DNA of 44,591 nt, taken from Amanita rubescens. Lineage: Eukaryota > Basidiomycota > Agaricomycetes > Agaricales > Amanitaceae. This document shows positions 10,682-20,389 of this stretch, one piece after another. The position numbers and the translations under genes were made by a program. The notes under the pieces are model-generated. The model was not told the DNA's origin, did not search any database, and saw only the letters and a program-made list of their open reading frames with translations. The DNA lies in assembly GCA_015039365.1 (NCBI GenBank), contig WION01000433.1, positions 1 through 44,591 on the forward strand. The letters are read 5' to 3'. Within the stretch, counting starts at the first letter, position 1. Every line of letters starts with the position of its first letter.

Positions 10682-11072
10682 CTTCCTTGAAGAGATTTAA
10701 TCGTCTACTAGCTATCACGTTACATATGCAAATGCGCTTCTCTCACATTCATCGAGGTTTTCTTGAATGACAATTTATTTTCTACTATATGGCCACTATG
10801 GACTGTTCAAGTTTTGTAGAACATCATGATGTCGGTAGCGCCAATCTACGTCACATAATTGTGTAGCCTGAACGGATCCGAAAATCCAAAAACGCCTTCG
10901 CCATTCATACCTCCAAGAGCAACAGCAACAGTGCCACCGGAATCAACATTGACACCTGTATGCCGCCAAGGTGAACTTAATGAGTCTTAGGGGGTCGGGA
11001 TTCGGCGGCAGCGGCGAGACCAGACTCTGACCCAAACCTAGGGTTAGGCTCACATAACTCACGTCGACGAGA
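10682..11072. other. Spacer between F-box 1 and 2
   Basis: About 390 bp with no gene. On the minus strand 10860-10965 is open and reads GGTVAVALGGMNGEGVFG before a stop. A weakly similar string occurs at 17975-18035 on the plus strand. The right end carries the shared F-box upstream element (11030-11048). Confidence 0.4.
11030..11048 (+). promoter_or_regulatory. Shared upstream element of F-box 2
   Basis: ACCCAAACCTAGGGTTAGG, 24 nt before the ATG at 11073. Near-identical copies sit 23-50 nt before five other F-box ATGs in the window (13198, 16861, 19941, 22366 and 23123 regions). The core AACCTAGGGTT is nearly palindromic. It could be a promoter or 5'-UTR element; its role is inferred from conservation only. 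Confidence 0.6.
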
Positions 11073-12518
11073 ATGCCACCTCGAAAAAGGGCAAAGCCAA
11101 ACCCTTCTCGGAACTTTCACAGAGAAGCCAAAAATGATGCTCACCTAACTCATTCGCACACCGTCCAATCACAGAGTGCTGTGGGATATAACGGCCCCCT
11201 CACCAGGTCTCGTCGCTTGCGCTCCCATCTGCCACCTATCTATTGCCTCCCCCCCGAAGTCCTCGGCGAAATCTTCATTCTTGCCTTGCCCACTGACCAG
11301 GAGATTCACATGACGTTACAATTTTACGGTAGTGGCGAGCTATTGACAAATCCTCTCATATTCTCCGCAGTGTGTTCATCATGGCGGCTGCTCGCTTTTT
11401 CTATCCCTCAACTGTGGAGGAGGATCTCCATCAAATTTCTATCCAACTTAACAGTAACCCGTGCTGAGAATAAGGCCGCTGTCCTCGTTCAATGGATCTT
11501 GCGCTCTCGTTCGCTGCCTCTTACACTACACATATCCCGTCACTATATGAATGGGATAGGGCATGAAGCTCCCATTACATCAGTTCTCAATGACTATGCC
11601 GCTCGCTGGGAATCCTTGTATTTTAAAGATCTTCAACGATCCTCGCATTTGTTTCGCTTTGATGGATGGCCTTTATTGCGGCGATTATATTTTCCCTGTG
11701 TGTCACCCACCAGCGAAGCTGTTCCATGGGCGCAACTTACGCACCTCCAAATTCAGCGGTATATGTCGTGTCAGGAAGCGGAAATCATTTTCATGAAGTG
11801 TCCAAAACTCGTGCACTTGTCGATTTCTGTTGATTCATGGCCAATTGGATCGGCTTCAGTTCCTATAACCTTATATGACTTAGTCACCTTCTCTCTTAAG
11901 GCCTCTAATCTCCTCGGAAGGCTTGTGGATCAGCTTTCTTTGCCCTCTCTACGTGAATGCTCGATTAGCGAACCCCAATCAGAAGACGTCGGTTCACTCT
12001 TGAACCTTTTTACGAGGTCATCCTGTACACTCGACAAGTTGGAGATCCGCGTTCAATGGGGCCTCATGCGTAGCCACGACTACGTCAAGATCCTAGCACA
12101 TCGGTCTTGCAGTTCGCTCGGTTCGCTTGCCATACTTTGCTTAGATCATCGCGATGGTACGCCAGCATACGATGAAATACTCCGGGGACTCGCCTTAAAC
12201 TCGAGTGAGACACTCTGTACTCATTTAAAGTTCTTGGTAATTGACTATTGCTTTCCAACTTCTTTACTTTCTGCACTACTGAACATGGTGGAATCTCGAA
12301 TTAAGCCTCACGATGACCAGGCACCAGAACTCCAGTATCTTCGGCTTCACGTCAAATATCTCAAGGGTAGCATGAAGGAACTGGATAAAATTGGAAGGAC
12401 AAACGGAAATCGATTGGAATACAGCCGTGAACCATCCAAACTTGATTGTTGCAGAGTCCGGTTTCGAAGGGGAGGAATCGAGGCACCGCCCAACTTCAGC
12501 GAACTGCTCCAATCATGA
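11073..12518 (+). CDS. F-box protein, paralogue 2
   Basis: Single exon, 481 aa, starting MPPRKRAKPNPSRN. The basic N-terminus is shared with the siblings and could be a nuclear localisation signal. F-box domain at about residues 56-108 (IYCLPPEVLGEIFILALP, CSSWRLLAF, PQLW), then a YNGPLTRSR-type tract upstream of it and an LRR-like C-terminal region (CPKLVHLSISV, FTRSSCTLDKLEI, MVESRI). It ends PPNFSELLQS, matching the sibling C-termini, so the copy looks complete. Start supported by alignment with the paralogues and by the upstream element ending 24 nt before it. Probable SCF substrate adaptor. Confidence 0.9.
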   Translation: MPPRKRAKPNPSRNFHREAKNDAHLTHSHTVQSQSAVGYNGPLTRSRRLRSHLPPIYCLPPEVLGEIFILALPTDQEIHMTLQFYGSGELLTNPLIFSAVCSSWRLLAFSIPQLWRRISIKFLSNLTVTRAENKAAVLVQWILRSRSLPLTLHISRHYMNGIGHEAPITSVLNDYAARWESLYFKDLQRSSHLFRFDGWPLLRRLYFPCVSPTSEAVPWAQLTHLQIQRYMSCQEAEIIFMKCPKLVHLSISVDSWPIGSASVPITLYDLVTFSLKASNLLGRLVDQLSLPSLRECSISEPQSEDVGSLLNLFTRSSCTLDKLEIRVQWGLMRSHDYVKILAHRSCSSLGSLAILCLDHRDGTPAYDEILRGLALNSSETLCTHLKFLVIDYCFPTSLLSALLNMVESRIKPHDDQAPELQYLRLHVKYLKGSMKELDKIGRTNGNRLEYSREPSKLDCCRVRFRRGGIEAPPNFSELLQS

Positions 12519-13197
12519 TCAAGAGGTTCAAGGAGATCGCGACTATTTCGGTTACGTTAGTACAAACCCCCAGGCTATCCTATCTAATTTATGTTATGTG
12601 TATCATTGTGCGTAGAATTCTGTTGTCCCTTTTCCGCCAGCGGCGCTAAATGTTCAAGTTATTGTGTCGACAGTTTCCCCCAAGATCGAAATTGTTTTCT
12701 GAATCACTGCATCTAATTCGTCATTCCAGACATTTTCTCAACCCCGCCCCTTCTATCGACATCTCCATTGATCATGGTACCAGTCTTGTCTTGAGATAAA
12801 GTAACGCCTGAATCAAGCCTGGAAACTAGAACAACAGCCCTAGCCTATGCAAGCCGTTCAACGACGGCAGCGATGATGAGCGATAACCTTATTGCAGGAC
12901 TTGAATTGCCGGACAACTTGAAGTACATTCATTTAAGATTGGAGGAGCGGATAGTGGTGGATTGGGATGACGTACGATGTGCTTTACTTGACAAAGACTT
13001 TGCAACAGATCCGGCGTTTACATCATCAATTACTATTAGAGCACCTATACTAGCTTCAACAGTGATTTTTTTGTTTGCAGGCTCACTAATTGGTAGCTAG
13101 TCGTTGGGGGTTTTGAAGTGTTGTTTCATGGCGTCGATGAACGTTTGAACGTCCAGTCTCTTAGTGGGTTGATGTATTGGTTGCGGTAGTGGTGCAG
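12519..13197. other. Spacer between F-box 2 and 3, with a small open frame
   Basis: About 680 bp. A 75-codon frame at 12873-13100 (MMSDNLIAGLELPDNLKYIHLRLEE...) has coding-like composition, but no family was recognised. It may be a remnant of a different gene or chance. No other structure was seen. Confidence 0.3.
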
Positions 13198-13216
13198 ACC
13201 CAAACCTAGGGTTAGG
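13198..13216 (+). promoter_or_regulatory. Shared upstream element of F-box 3
   Basis: ACCCAAACCTAGGGTTAGG, identical over 19 nt to the copy at 11030, ends 23 nt before the ATG at 13240. The stretch between element and ATG also resembles the others (aactctgactcgcacgag). Confidence 0.6.
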
Positions 13217-13239
13217 ACACAACTCTGACTCGCACGAGA

Positions 13240-14730
13240 ATGCCACCAAAGCCAAAACCTTTCACGAGCACTCGGAACCTTCACAAGGAAAGCCGAAATG
13301 GTGCTCACCCTACTTATTCACGCGCCATCCAATCACCCAAGAGCGCTGCGGAATACAATGGCCCCGTCACCAGGTCTCGTGTTTTGCGCGCCCCTTCACC
13401 ACCTACTATCCATAGCCTCCCTTTAGAGATCCTCAGCGAAATTTTCACTTTTACCTTGCCAACAAACCGGGAACTTTACAGCATGCCACAGTTTTACGAC
13501 AGCGAGAGACGAAAATTGATAATTACGACTCCCGTATTTTGCGCAGTATGTTCTTCATGGCGAAGTCTCGCGTTGGCCACCCCTCGATTATGGAATAGGA
13601 TCCTCATCCATATCCCACGTCGCATAAACAAGGCCCAGGTTAACAGGAAGGCCGCTGACCTTATTCAATGGATTTCGCGCTCTCATTCTTTACCTCTTAC
13701 ACTACACGTATCTGGTGATATCGTCACTCCTCCGAATGGGAAAGGTCCCGAAGCACCTATTATATTGGTTATCAAGGACCACGCTGCTCGCTGGGAATCC
13801 TTGTATTTCCGAGTTTCTCAACCATCATCGTTTTTGCTTCATTTTGATGGATGGCACTCATTGCGGCGATTGTACTATCCCTATTTGGATCCTGTGTCAT
13901 GCGCAAACGAAACCGTTCCTTGGGCGCATCTCACGCACCTCCAAATTCGGAAATTTATACCTTGTCCGGATGCAGCAATGATTTTCACGAAGTGTCCGAA
14001 ACTCGTGTATTTTTCGATCTTGGTTAATCCGGATCCATCGACAATTGGACAAAGTACAGTTCCCATAATCTTGGAAGACTTAGTCACCTTCTATCTTAAG
14101 GCGTACAATGCAGCCAGTCTCCAAACAGTCCTGCATCAGGTTTCTTTGCCCTCTCTACGAGAAATTTCTATTAATGAAATTTCATCAAGAGATATTGAAC
14201 CGCTCTTAAGCCTTTTTACACGATCATCTTGTACCCTTGACAGGTTGGATGTTTGTGGAGTAGACCTCTCGTCAAGAGACTACCTCGATGTTTTAGCACA
14301 CTCGTCTTGCAAATCACTCACTTCGCTCTCCATTCGTCCTTTATCTCTCAGTTGTGCGCCACTCGACGAAGAAGTACTTCAAAGACTTACCTTACACCGG
14401 GATGACACTATTTGCAGTCACTTATCGTTCTTGACGATCAACTACTGCATTCCGACTTCTTTACTCTCCGCACTCCTGAACACGGTGGAGTCTCGAATTA
14501 AATGTGCTGCCGGCCAGGTACCGGAGGAACCAGAGCTTCAGTATCTCCGGCTTCACCTCAAATATCTCAAGAAAAACGCGGCAAAACTGGATAAGGTTGG
14601 AAGGAGGAGTGGAATGGAGTACAGCCACGAAAGATTCATATCTGGTGACGGTGACGGTTGTTTGTCAGTTTGGTTTCAAAGACAAGGATTCAGGGCACCG
14701 CCTAACTTTGACGAACTGTTTTGGGTTTAG
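13240..14730 (+). CDS. F-box protein, paralogue 3
   Basis: Single exon, 496 aa, the longest of the seven. It has a basic start (MPPKPKPFTSTRN), a YNGPVTRSRVLRAP tract, an F-box at about residues 53-110 (IHSLPLEILSEIFTFTLP, VFCAVCSSWRSLA, PRLW), then the LRR-like body with CPKLVYFSILV, LHQVSLPSLREISI, FTRSSCTLDRLDV and LTLHRDDT. It ends PPNFDELFWV. By eye it is closest to paralogue 4 at 15362-16831, which faces it tail to tail. Nothing is broken. Probable SCF adaptor. Confidence 0.9.
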   Translation: MPPKPKPFTSTRNLHKESRNGAHPTYSRAIQSPKSAAEYNGPVTRSRVLRAPSPPTIHSLPLEILSEIFTFTLPTNRELYSMPQFYDSERRKLIITTPVFCAVCSSWRSLALATPRLWNRILIHIPRRINKAQVNRKAADLIQWISRSHSLPLTLHVSGDIVTPPNGKGPEAPIILVIKDHAARWESLYFRVSQPSSFLLHFDGWHSLRRLYYPYLDPVSCANETVPWAHLTHLQIRKFIPCPDAAMIFTKCPKLVYFSILVNPDPSTIGQSTVPIILEDLVTFYLKAYNAASLQTVLHQVSLPSLREISINEISSRDIEPLLSLFTRSSCTLDRLDVCGVDLSSRDYLDVLAHSSCKSLTSLSIRPLSLSCAPLDEEVLQRLTLHRDDTICSHLSFLTINYCIPTSLLSALLNTVESRIKCAAGQVPEEPELQYLRLHLKYLKKNAAKLDKVGRRSGMEYSHERFISGDGDGCLSVWFQRQGFRAPPNFDELFWV

Positions 14731-14947
14731 GGAGGTTGCGACTGTCACGGTTGTTTTCACGGTTGCCTTGAAACTCCCCAAGTCACTCTCGTATCTAAAT
14801 TTAGTTACTACTGTAGGTATTATATCATGGCTAGCCCATTTTCTCATATGATTGGCGTTGCATTGGTCTTCCCTGGCGATTATTAGTAAGGTCTGATGCA
14901 AAGTTAGGTCTGACAAGTTGCCCAACTGTCTTGCCATGCGCACCATG

Positions 14948-15230
14948 CCTGTCCTCGTTCGACGACCTGATCTTCGCCGCGATCTCTTCTGATACAAGTG
15001 ACCGGAATACGACCAGCGTGAAACCACTATGTCATGGCCCATAATCGTTGTTTTCTACAGTGCCATTTGCGAGGCCCTCGCACCTTTGTACAACGGAAAT
15101 CCGTCGCCATATCTCACTTTTCCTCCTACCAAATAAACGTCATATAGTACCAACACACTGTTCGCATACTTTTTTTAGATTTTGGCGATAATCGTATGTT
15201 CTGCGGGCATGCTAACGAGTATTCCGAGTT
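14948..15230 (-). pseudogene. Fragment of RPC25 (exon 3, intron 2, part of exon 2)
   Basis: The plus strand here is collinear with 8476-8770 of the intact RPC25 gene. Examples are CTTCTGATACAA, GGAATACGACCAGC, ACCTTTGTAC, CCGTCGCC-TATCTCACTTTTCC and CTGTTCGCATACTTTTT. It carries substitutions and small indels that break the frame. The counterpart of the 56-nt second intron is retained, so this is a DNA-level duplicate, not a reverse-transcribed copy. It lies between the tails of F-box 3 and F-box 4. The intact gene also borders an F-box gene, which suggests that a segment with both was copied. Confidence 0.85.
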
Positions 15231-15361
15231 GTTGGGCTACCGAAGAAAGAGGGACAAAATAATCCTGCGCATGATGATACATATAACATACATTAAACTT
15301 TAGGATAGTTTGGAGATTTGTAATGTAACCGCGACAATCGGTGCCTCCCTAAACCGTACGA

Positions 15362-16831
15362 TCACAGTTCGTCGAAGTTAGGCGGTTCCCTGAAGCCCCA
15401 TCTTCGGAACCGAACTGAGAAGCAACCATGTTTGGCTCCAGTTCGGTCACGGCTGTATTCCATTCTACTTCTCCTTCCAACCTTATCCAGTTCAACTGTC
15501 ATTTGCGTCTCACCATATCCGAGATGAAGCCGGAGATAACGAAGCACCGGTTCTTCCGGCTCCTGGCCAATATGCGAATTGATTCGAGACTCCACCATGT
15601 CCAGTAGTGCGGAGCTTAACGGACGAATGCAACAATCGATTGCCAGGAATGTTAAATGATGGCACAGGGTGTCATTTCGGTGTAAGGTGAGTCTCCGAAG
15701 CAGTTCTTCGTCAAAGGCTGGCCAACACTCGCCAGGATATAAGGGACATAGGGTAAGCGAAGTGAGTGAGTCGTAAGACGAGTGTGCTAGGAGATTGAAG
15801 TATCCTCTTGGCGCAACGTATAGCATTGGACAAATCTCCAACCTGTCAAGGGTACAAGATGATCGTGTAAAAAGGTTTGAGAGCGGTTCAGTATCTATTG
15901 ACACGATTTGATTGATAGAAATGTTTCGTAGAGAGGGCAAAGAAAGCTGATGCAGGATTGTTTGGAGACGGATCGACTCATAGCAGAGCTTGAGATAGAG
16001 GGTGACTAAGTCTTCCAAGATTATGGGAACTGTGCTTTGTCCAACTACCGTTGAATCAACCAAGATCGATAAATACACGAGTTTCGGACACTTCATGAAA
16101 ATCGACACTGCATCCCGACCAGATATATATTTCTGAATTTGGAGGTGCGTGAGATGCGCCCAAGGAACACTTTTGTTTTCGCATGACACAGGATAATATA
16201 GTCGCCGCAGTGAGTGCCATCCCTCAAAGTGAAACCGAAACGACCATGGTTGAAAATTTTGGAAATACAAGGATTCCCAGCGAGCAGCGTGGTCATTGAT
16301 AATTGATATAATAGGAGCTTCGGGACCTTTCCCACCCGGAGACCGAATGATATCACTGGATATCTGTAGTGAAAGGGGCAACGAACGGGAGCGCTCGATC
16401 CATTGAACAAGGTCGGCAGCCTTCCTTTTAGCCTGGGTCTTGTTCATGTCATTTGGGAAGTGGATGAGAACCGTATTCCACAATTGAGGGGTGGAAAACG
16501 CAAGAAACCGCCATGAAGAGCACACTGCGCAGAAGACGAGAGTCGGCGGAATTATTAATTTTCGTCCCTCGTAAGACTGTAACCTGCGGTAAAGCTCCTG
16601 GTCGGTTGGCAACGCAAAAATCAAAATTTCGCTGAGGATCTCCAAAGGGAGGCTATGGATAGCAGAATGGGCGCGCAAAACACGAGACCTGGTGACGGGG
16701 CCATTGTATTCCGTGGCGCTCTCAGGTGATTGGATGGTACGTGAATAAGTAGGATGAGCGCCATTTCGAGCTTCTCTGTGAAGGTTCCAAGTGCTCGTGA
16801 AAGGTTTTAAAGGCTTTTTTGGAGATGGCAT
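15362..16831 (-). CDS. F-box protein, paralogue 4
   Basis: Single exon on the minus strand, 489 aa, starting MPSPKKPLKPFTSTWN. It has the YNGPVTRSRVLRAH tract, an F-box at about residues 54-110 (IHSLPLEILSEILIFALP, VFCAVCSSWRFLAF, PQLW), and the LRR-like body with CPKLVYLSILV, FTRSSCTLDRLEI, LTLHRNDT and MVESRI. It ends PPNFDEL. Start supported by paralogue alignment and by the shared element 29 nt upstream. First of three minus-strand copies; it converges with copy 3 across the RPC25 fragment. Probable SCF adaptor. Confidence 0.9.
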   Translation of the reverse strand: MPSPKKPLKPFTSTWNLHREARNGAHPTYSRTIQSPESATEYNGPVTRSRVLRAHSAIHSLPLEILSEILIFALPTDQELYRRLQSYEGRKLIIPPTLVFCAVCSSWRFLAFSTPQLWNTVLIHFPNDMNKTQAKRKAADLVQWIERSRSLPLSLQISSDIIRSPGGKGPEAPIISIINDHAARWESLYFQNFQPWSFRFHFEGWHSLRRLYYPVSCENKSVPWAHLTHLQIQKYISGRDAVSIFMKCPKLVYLSILVDSTVVGQSTVPIILEDLVTLYLKLCYESIRLQTILHQLSLPSLRNISINQIVSIDTEPLSNLFTRSSCTLDRLEICPMLYVAPRGYFNLLAHSSYDSLTSLTLCPLYPGECWPAFDEELLRRLTLHRNDTLCHHLTFLAIDCCIRPLSSALLDMVESRINSHIGQEPEEPVLRYLRLHLGYGETQMTVELDKVGRRSRMEYSRDRTGAKHGCFSVRFRRWGFREPPNFDEL

Positions 16832-16860
16832 GCCAGTGCTTGTGCGAGTCAGAGTTGTGA

Positions 16861-16884
16861 CCTAACCCTATACCTAGGTTTGGG
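16861..16884 (-). promoter_or_regulatory. Shared upstream element of F-box 4
   Basis: The minus strand reads CCCAAACCTAGGTATAGGGT followed by TAGG, the shared element with a 5-nt insertion in its core. It ends 29 nt before the ATG at 16831. Confidence 0.5.
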
Positions 16885-18279
16885 TTTGGGCAGGTTCGTC
16901 CCGACTCCCACGCTCGAAATGTCAAAACTCCCAATGCACCACGGGCACGGACACGTTTCCAGGAAGGAGAAATGTTGATGAAGGTTGGCTGAAATACCAA
17001 ATTTCGTAAGGAGAACTAGTGTAAGAAAATTTCGAAAATTTTCAAACATTTCGTCGGACATTTCGCTTGGGTGGAAACCGTGGGAATTTCCATTTTAGGT
17101 AAGTCCACAGAACGAAATGTTTTGAGAAATGTTTTGGAAACTTATTGTTCCAATATTTTTTCGCGAACTATTCTCGCTGGAGAAATGGAATATTTTATCA
17201 GAATTTCGGGTCGATTCCCCCCTTCGGGTCGATTCCCCCCTTCCAGAAACACGTAGTGATGACATCATTCTGATGCCCGAATATGTAAGATCTCCTAGTC
17301 TCTCCTAGTAGTTAAACGGTTGCCAATCTATTGCTTCGTAGAAACAACTCAAGCTCCGTTTGCAAATATCGCGGGTAGATCTAGGTGAGTCACATACATC
17401 TAATCGTCATTTTTATGAATTCAAGTTCCTGCCTCTCTTTTAGAAGCCGTCGATGATGACAGAATGCACGCAGACGTTCACGTTATTGGTGATTCCGAAA
17501 CTGACAAGCCGAAGGAGAAGCGAGCATTGCCCCATATCCCTGGCGGCTCCAAATCCGGACGATCTCGCTGTGAATCTTGCTAGTATTCCCACTGATCTCA
17601 ACTCTATTCAGTACCAGTGATGGTGGACATCCGAAGAAGACCAAAGAATTGGTGAGCGACACCGAGAATTTACGGGTAAGATTGTCTACTAGTTCCAATG
17701 GTGTGCGGCTGTGTGTGGCGGGTTTTCCTAGAGGAATTCCCGCTCAGGCCGTGAAACCCGTGCAGTGAAGGCTTGCGCAGCGCATGGGATAAGCCCATAC
17801 GCGCCACCTGCATCCGAGTCCGGGCGGCCGCCAGTAACTGTATATTTGCGATCACTAGCACTCTCAGAGTTCGATCCTGTTCGACACAAATGACGATGCG
17901 GGTATGAATTAATATGCACCTTGTCCCCTTTTCTTGGCTCATCTACCCGTTCTTAGACGTCATCGATTCCAGTGTCACCATTGCTGTTGACCCTGGAGGT
18001 ATGGATGGTGTTGATGGTTTGGTTGATGTCGAGTAACACGTATTCGCACTGTTATTCACGAAAGAAACGTGGATTTGTTATATGTCAGTGATACTAATAC
18101 AAGCCTTTCTTGAGCCCATCAAACAATTAGACGATTCGTGTTGAGAACGGAACAAGTGCGCAACAAAATAAAGTTGGTAAAGCAACAAAAAAGAACAAGA
18201 CAAAGAACAACGGGCTTTCTTTTCCCTTTCTTCCAATCAATCGGGCCTTCCTGTCATTTTTTGCGCGACCAGCTCCACT
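16885..18279. other. Spacer between F-box 4 and 5
   Basis: About 1.4 kb without a confident gene. 17000-17200 is AT-rich with recurring gaaatgtttt-type strings. 17206-17241 holds an 18-bp direct repeat. 17480-17680 has short open frames (for example around PDDLAVNLASIPTDLNS) broken by stops, perhaps a relic of an unrecognised gene. 17975-18035 reads TIAVDPGGMDGVDG before a stop and weakly resembles the minus strand at 10860-10965. Confidence 0.35.
17206..17241. repeat. 18-bp direct tandem repeat
   Basis: TTCGGGTCGATTCCCCCC occurs twice in direct succession in an AT-rich spacer. It is a small tandem duplication; no gene is involved. Confidence 0.7.
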
Positions 18280-18333
18280 CATTCCAAACGTCGAATTGAC
18301 AGAAATTGATAGCTGCAAGAGTTTCAGATATTG
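18280..18333 (-). pseudogene. F-box gene relic (about 54 bp)
   Basis: The minus strand reads CTCTTGCAGCTATCAATTTC then TGTCAATTCGACG...GGAATGA, closely matching the segment of F-box 1 that encodes KLVQLSISVNPTLGM (near 10000-10050). Flanking sequence has no further F-box homology that I can follow. It is a small fragment of an extra family member, just beyond the 3' end of F-box 5. Confidence 0.75.
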
Positions 18334-18446
18334 ATTTCCCCGTTCGGAAGAAGGAAGTGATGATCTTACGATGAGCGTGAATCTGTACGGAAAGTGTGGT
18401 ACACGCCTCGCGACAGTTGCAGCCACCCTAAACCTAACGATCATGA

Positions 18447-19904
18447 TCAAAACCGTTCGCCAATGGAAGGCGGTTCCCCCAAGCCTTGTCTTCGAAACCA
18501 AACTGAGAAGCAATCAGATTTGAATCCGGCTCTTTCACGGCTGTATTCCATTCCACTCCTCCTTCCAATCTCATCCAGTTCTGCCGTGTTCGTCTCGGGA
18601 TATTCGACGTGAAGCCGGAGATAACGAAGCGCCGGCTCTTCTGATACCTGACCAGTATGCGATATGACTCGAGACTCCACCATGTTCAGTAGTACAGAGT
18701 GTAACGAAGCTGGAATGCAGTATTCGATCCCCAAGAATGTTAAATGACGGCACACGGCGTCATTTCGGTGCAGCGTGAGTCTTCGAAGCACGTCTTCGTC
18801 AACTGGGAGATGGAATGAGGGACGTATGGTGAGCGAAGTGAGTGAATCGCAGGACAAGTGTGTCAGGATGTTGAGGTAGTCTCCTGACGCGAGATATAAT
18901 CCACGAATCTCCAACGTGTCGAGGGAACAGGATGATTGAGTAAGAAGGTTTAAGACCGGTTGGATCGATCTTGTCGAAATCCCATCAATAGAAAATTCCC
19001 GTAGAGAGGGCAAATAAAGCTGGTGGATGAGTGTTTGGAAACTGTCCACCGAGTTCATGCGAAAATGGAAGGCGACCAAGTCTTCCAACACTATGGGAAC
19101 CGTGACTGAACTTTGTCCAAATGTTGGTGGATCAACCAAGATCGATAAATACAGGAGTTTTGGACACTTCATGAAAATCATCGTTGCATCCCGACAAGGT
19201 ATTGATTGCTGAATTCTGAGGTGCGTGAGATATGCCCAAGGAGCGGTTTCATTTGCGCATGATTTGGGATCCGAATAGGGACAATATACTCGCCGCAACG
19301 AGTGCCATCTATCAAAGCGAAACAAAGATAATGATGGTTGAAAATCTTGAAGATACAAGGATTCCCAGCGAGCAGCGTGGTTATTGATAACTAATATAAC
19401 GGGAGCTACGGGTCCCTTCTCATTCAGAGGCTCGATGGAATCACCGAATATGTGTAGTGTCATAGGTAGTGAACGGGCGCGTTTGATCCATTGAACAAGG
19501 TTGGCGGCCTTCCTTTTAGCCTGAGCTTTTCCCATGTTATGAGGGACATGGATGAGGACCGTATTCCACAATTGAGGTGTGGAAAACGCAAGAAACCGCC
19601 AAGAAGAGCACACTGCGCACAATACGAGAGTTGGATTTAACAATTTTAGGCTCTCGCTATCGTACTTGTTGCAGAGTTCCTGGTCGGTGGGCAATGCAAG
19701 GATTAAGATTTCGCCAAGAATTTCTAAAGGAAGGCTATGGATAATAGACGACGACGAATGGCCGCGCAAGACACGAGACCTGGTGACGGGGCCATTGTAG
19801 CCTGCAACCCTCTGTTGGAGGGCGTGTGAATGAGCAGAATAAGCGTCATTTTGGGCTTCTCCGCAGGGGTTTTGAGCGCTCGCAAAAGGCATTCGCTTTG
19901 ACAT
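18447..19904 (-). CDS. F-box protein, paralogue 5
   Basis: Single exon on the minus strand, 485 aa, starting MSKRMPFASAQNP (a second Met follows at codon 5). It has the YNGPVTRSRVLRGH tract, an F-box at about residues 52-108 (IHSLPLEILGEILILALP, VLCAVCSSWRFLAF, PQLW), then CPKLLYLSILV, LTQSSCSLDTLEI, LTLHRNDA and MVESRV. It ends PPSIGERF like paralogue 6. The 3' flanks of copies 5 and 6 are also alike (cctaaacctaa-gatcat), so the duplicated unit included flanking DNA. Probable SCF adaptor. Confidence 0.9.
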   Translation of the reverse strand: MSKRMPFASAQNPCGEAQNDAYSAHSHALQQRVAGYNGPVTRSRVLRGHSSSSIIHSLPLEILGEILILALPTDQELCNKYDSESLKLLNPTLVLCAVCSSWRFLAFSTPQLWNTVLIHVPHNMGKAQAKRKAANLVQWIKRARSLPMTLHIFGDSIEPLNEKGPVAPVILVINNHAARWESLYLQDFQPSLSLFRFDRWHSLRRVYCPYSDPKSCANETAPWAYLTHLRIQQSIPCRDATMIFMKCPKLLYLSILVDPPTFGQSSVTVPIVLEDLVAFHFRMNSVDSFQTLIHQLYLPSLREFSIDGISTRSIQPVLNLLTQSSCSLDTLEIRGLYLASGDYLNILTHLSCDSLTSLTIRPSFHLPVDEDVLRRLTLHRNDAVCRHLTFLGIEYCIPASLHSVLLNMVESRVISHTGQVSEEPALRYLRLHVEYPETNTAELDEIGRRSGMEYSRERAGFKSDCFSVWFRRQGLGEPPSIGERF

Positions 19905-19940
19905 TTTTGTAGAGCGTGGGTTGCGCGGCAGAGTTGCGAT

Positions 19941-19957
19941 TAACCCTAGGTTTGGGT
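19941..19957 (-). promoter_or_regulatory. Shared upstream element of F-box 5
   Basis: The minus strand reads ACCCAAACCTAGGGTTA, 36 nt before the ATG at 19904. It is followed by CGCAACTCTGCC, also seen upstream of F-box 6. Confidence 0.6.
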
Positions 19958-20389
19958 CTGTGCGGTCTCGGATGCAGACTCAACCTCAAGACAGATGCAG
20001 ACTCAATCGGATCCTTATTCCCACTGATGCTATCTACACCCTGCAGGTCGGATCTGCTTCGAAGCTGCCCCACGCGCTGAATAGTAAATACTGATTCAGG
20101 CTCGGAAGAGATTATGAGTCATTCAACGACTTTGCCCGCGCCAAAAGATTTCTTTTGAGCATCGTAGAGAGCTGCCATTATGGGCATGGCCCATCTAATG
20201 CTCAACTCGTCTTTCCTGTCTCTCTCGAACAGGCTCGTATACGTCTCTGTTGTGCTGCCATCATTGCCTCCGTCGAAAGTCCTCAACCTGCCTACGCCTA
20301 TCTTCTCATGATCCTCAACAAGTTTTTCACAGGTCTCCATTCCCCCGTACGCTATTGCTCCCTTTATACCACCTGGTTCTTCCTCCAAA

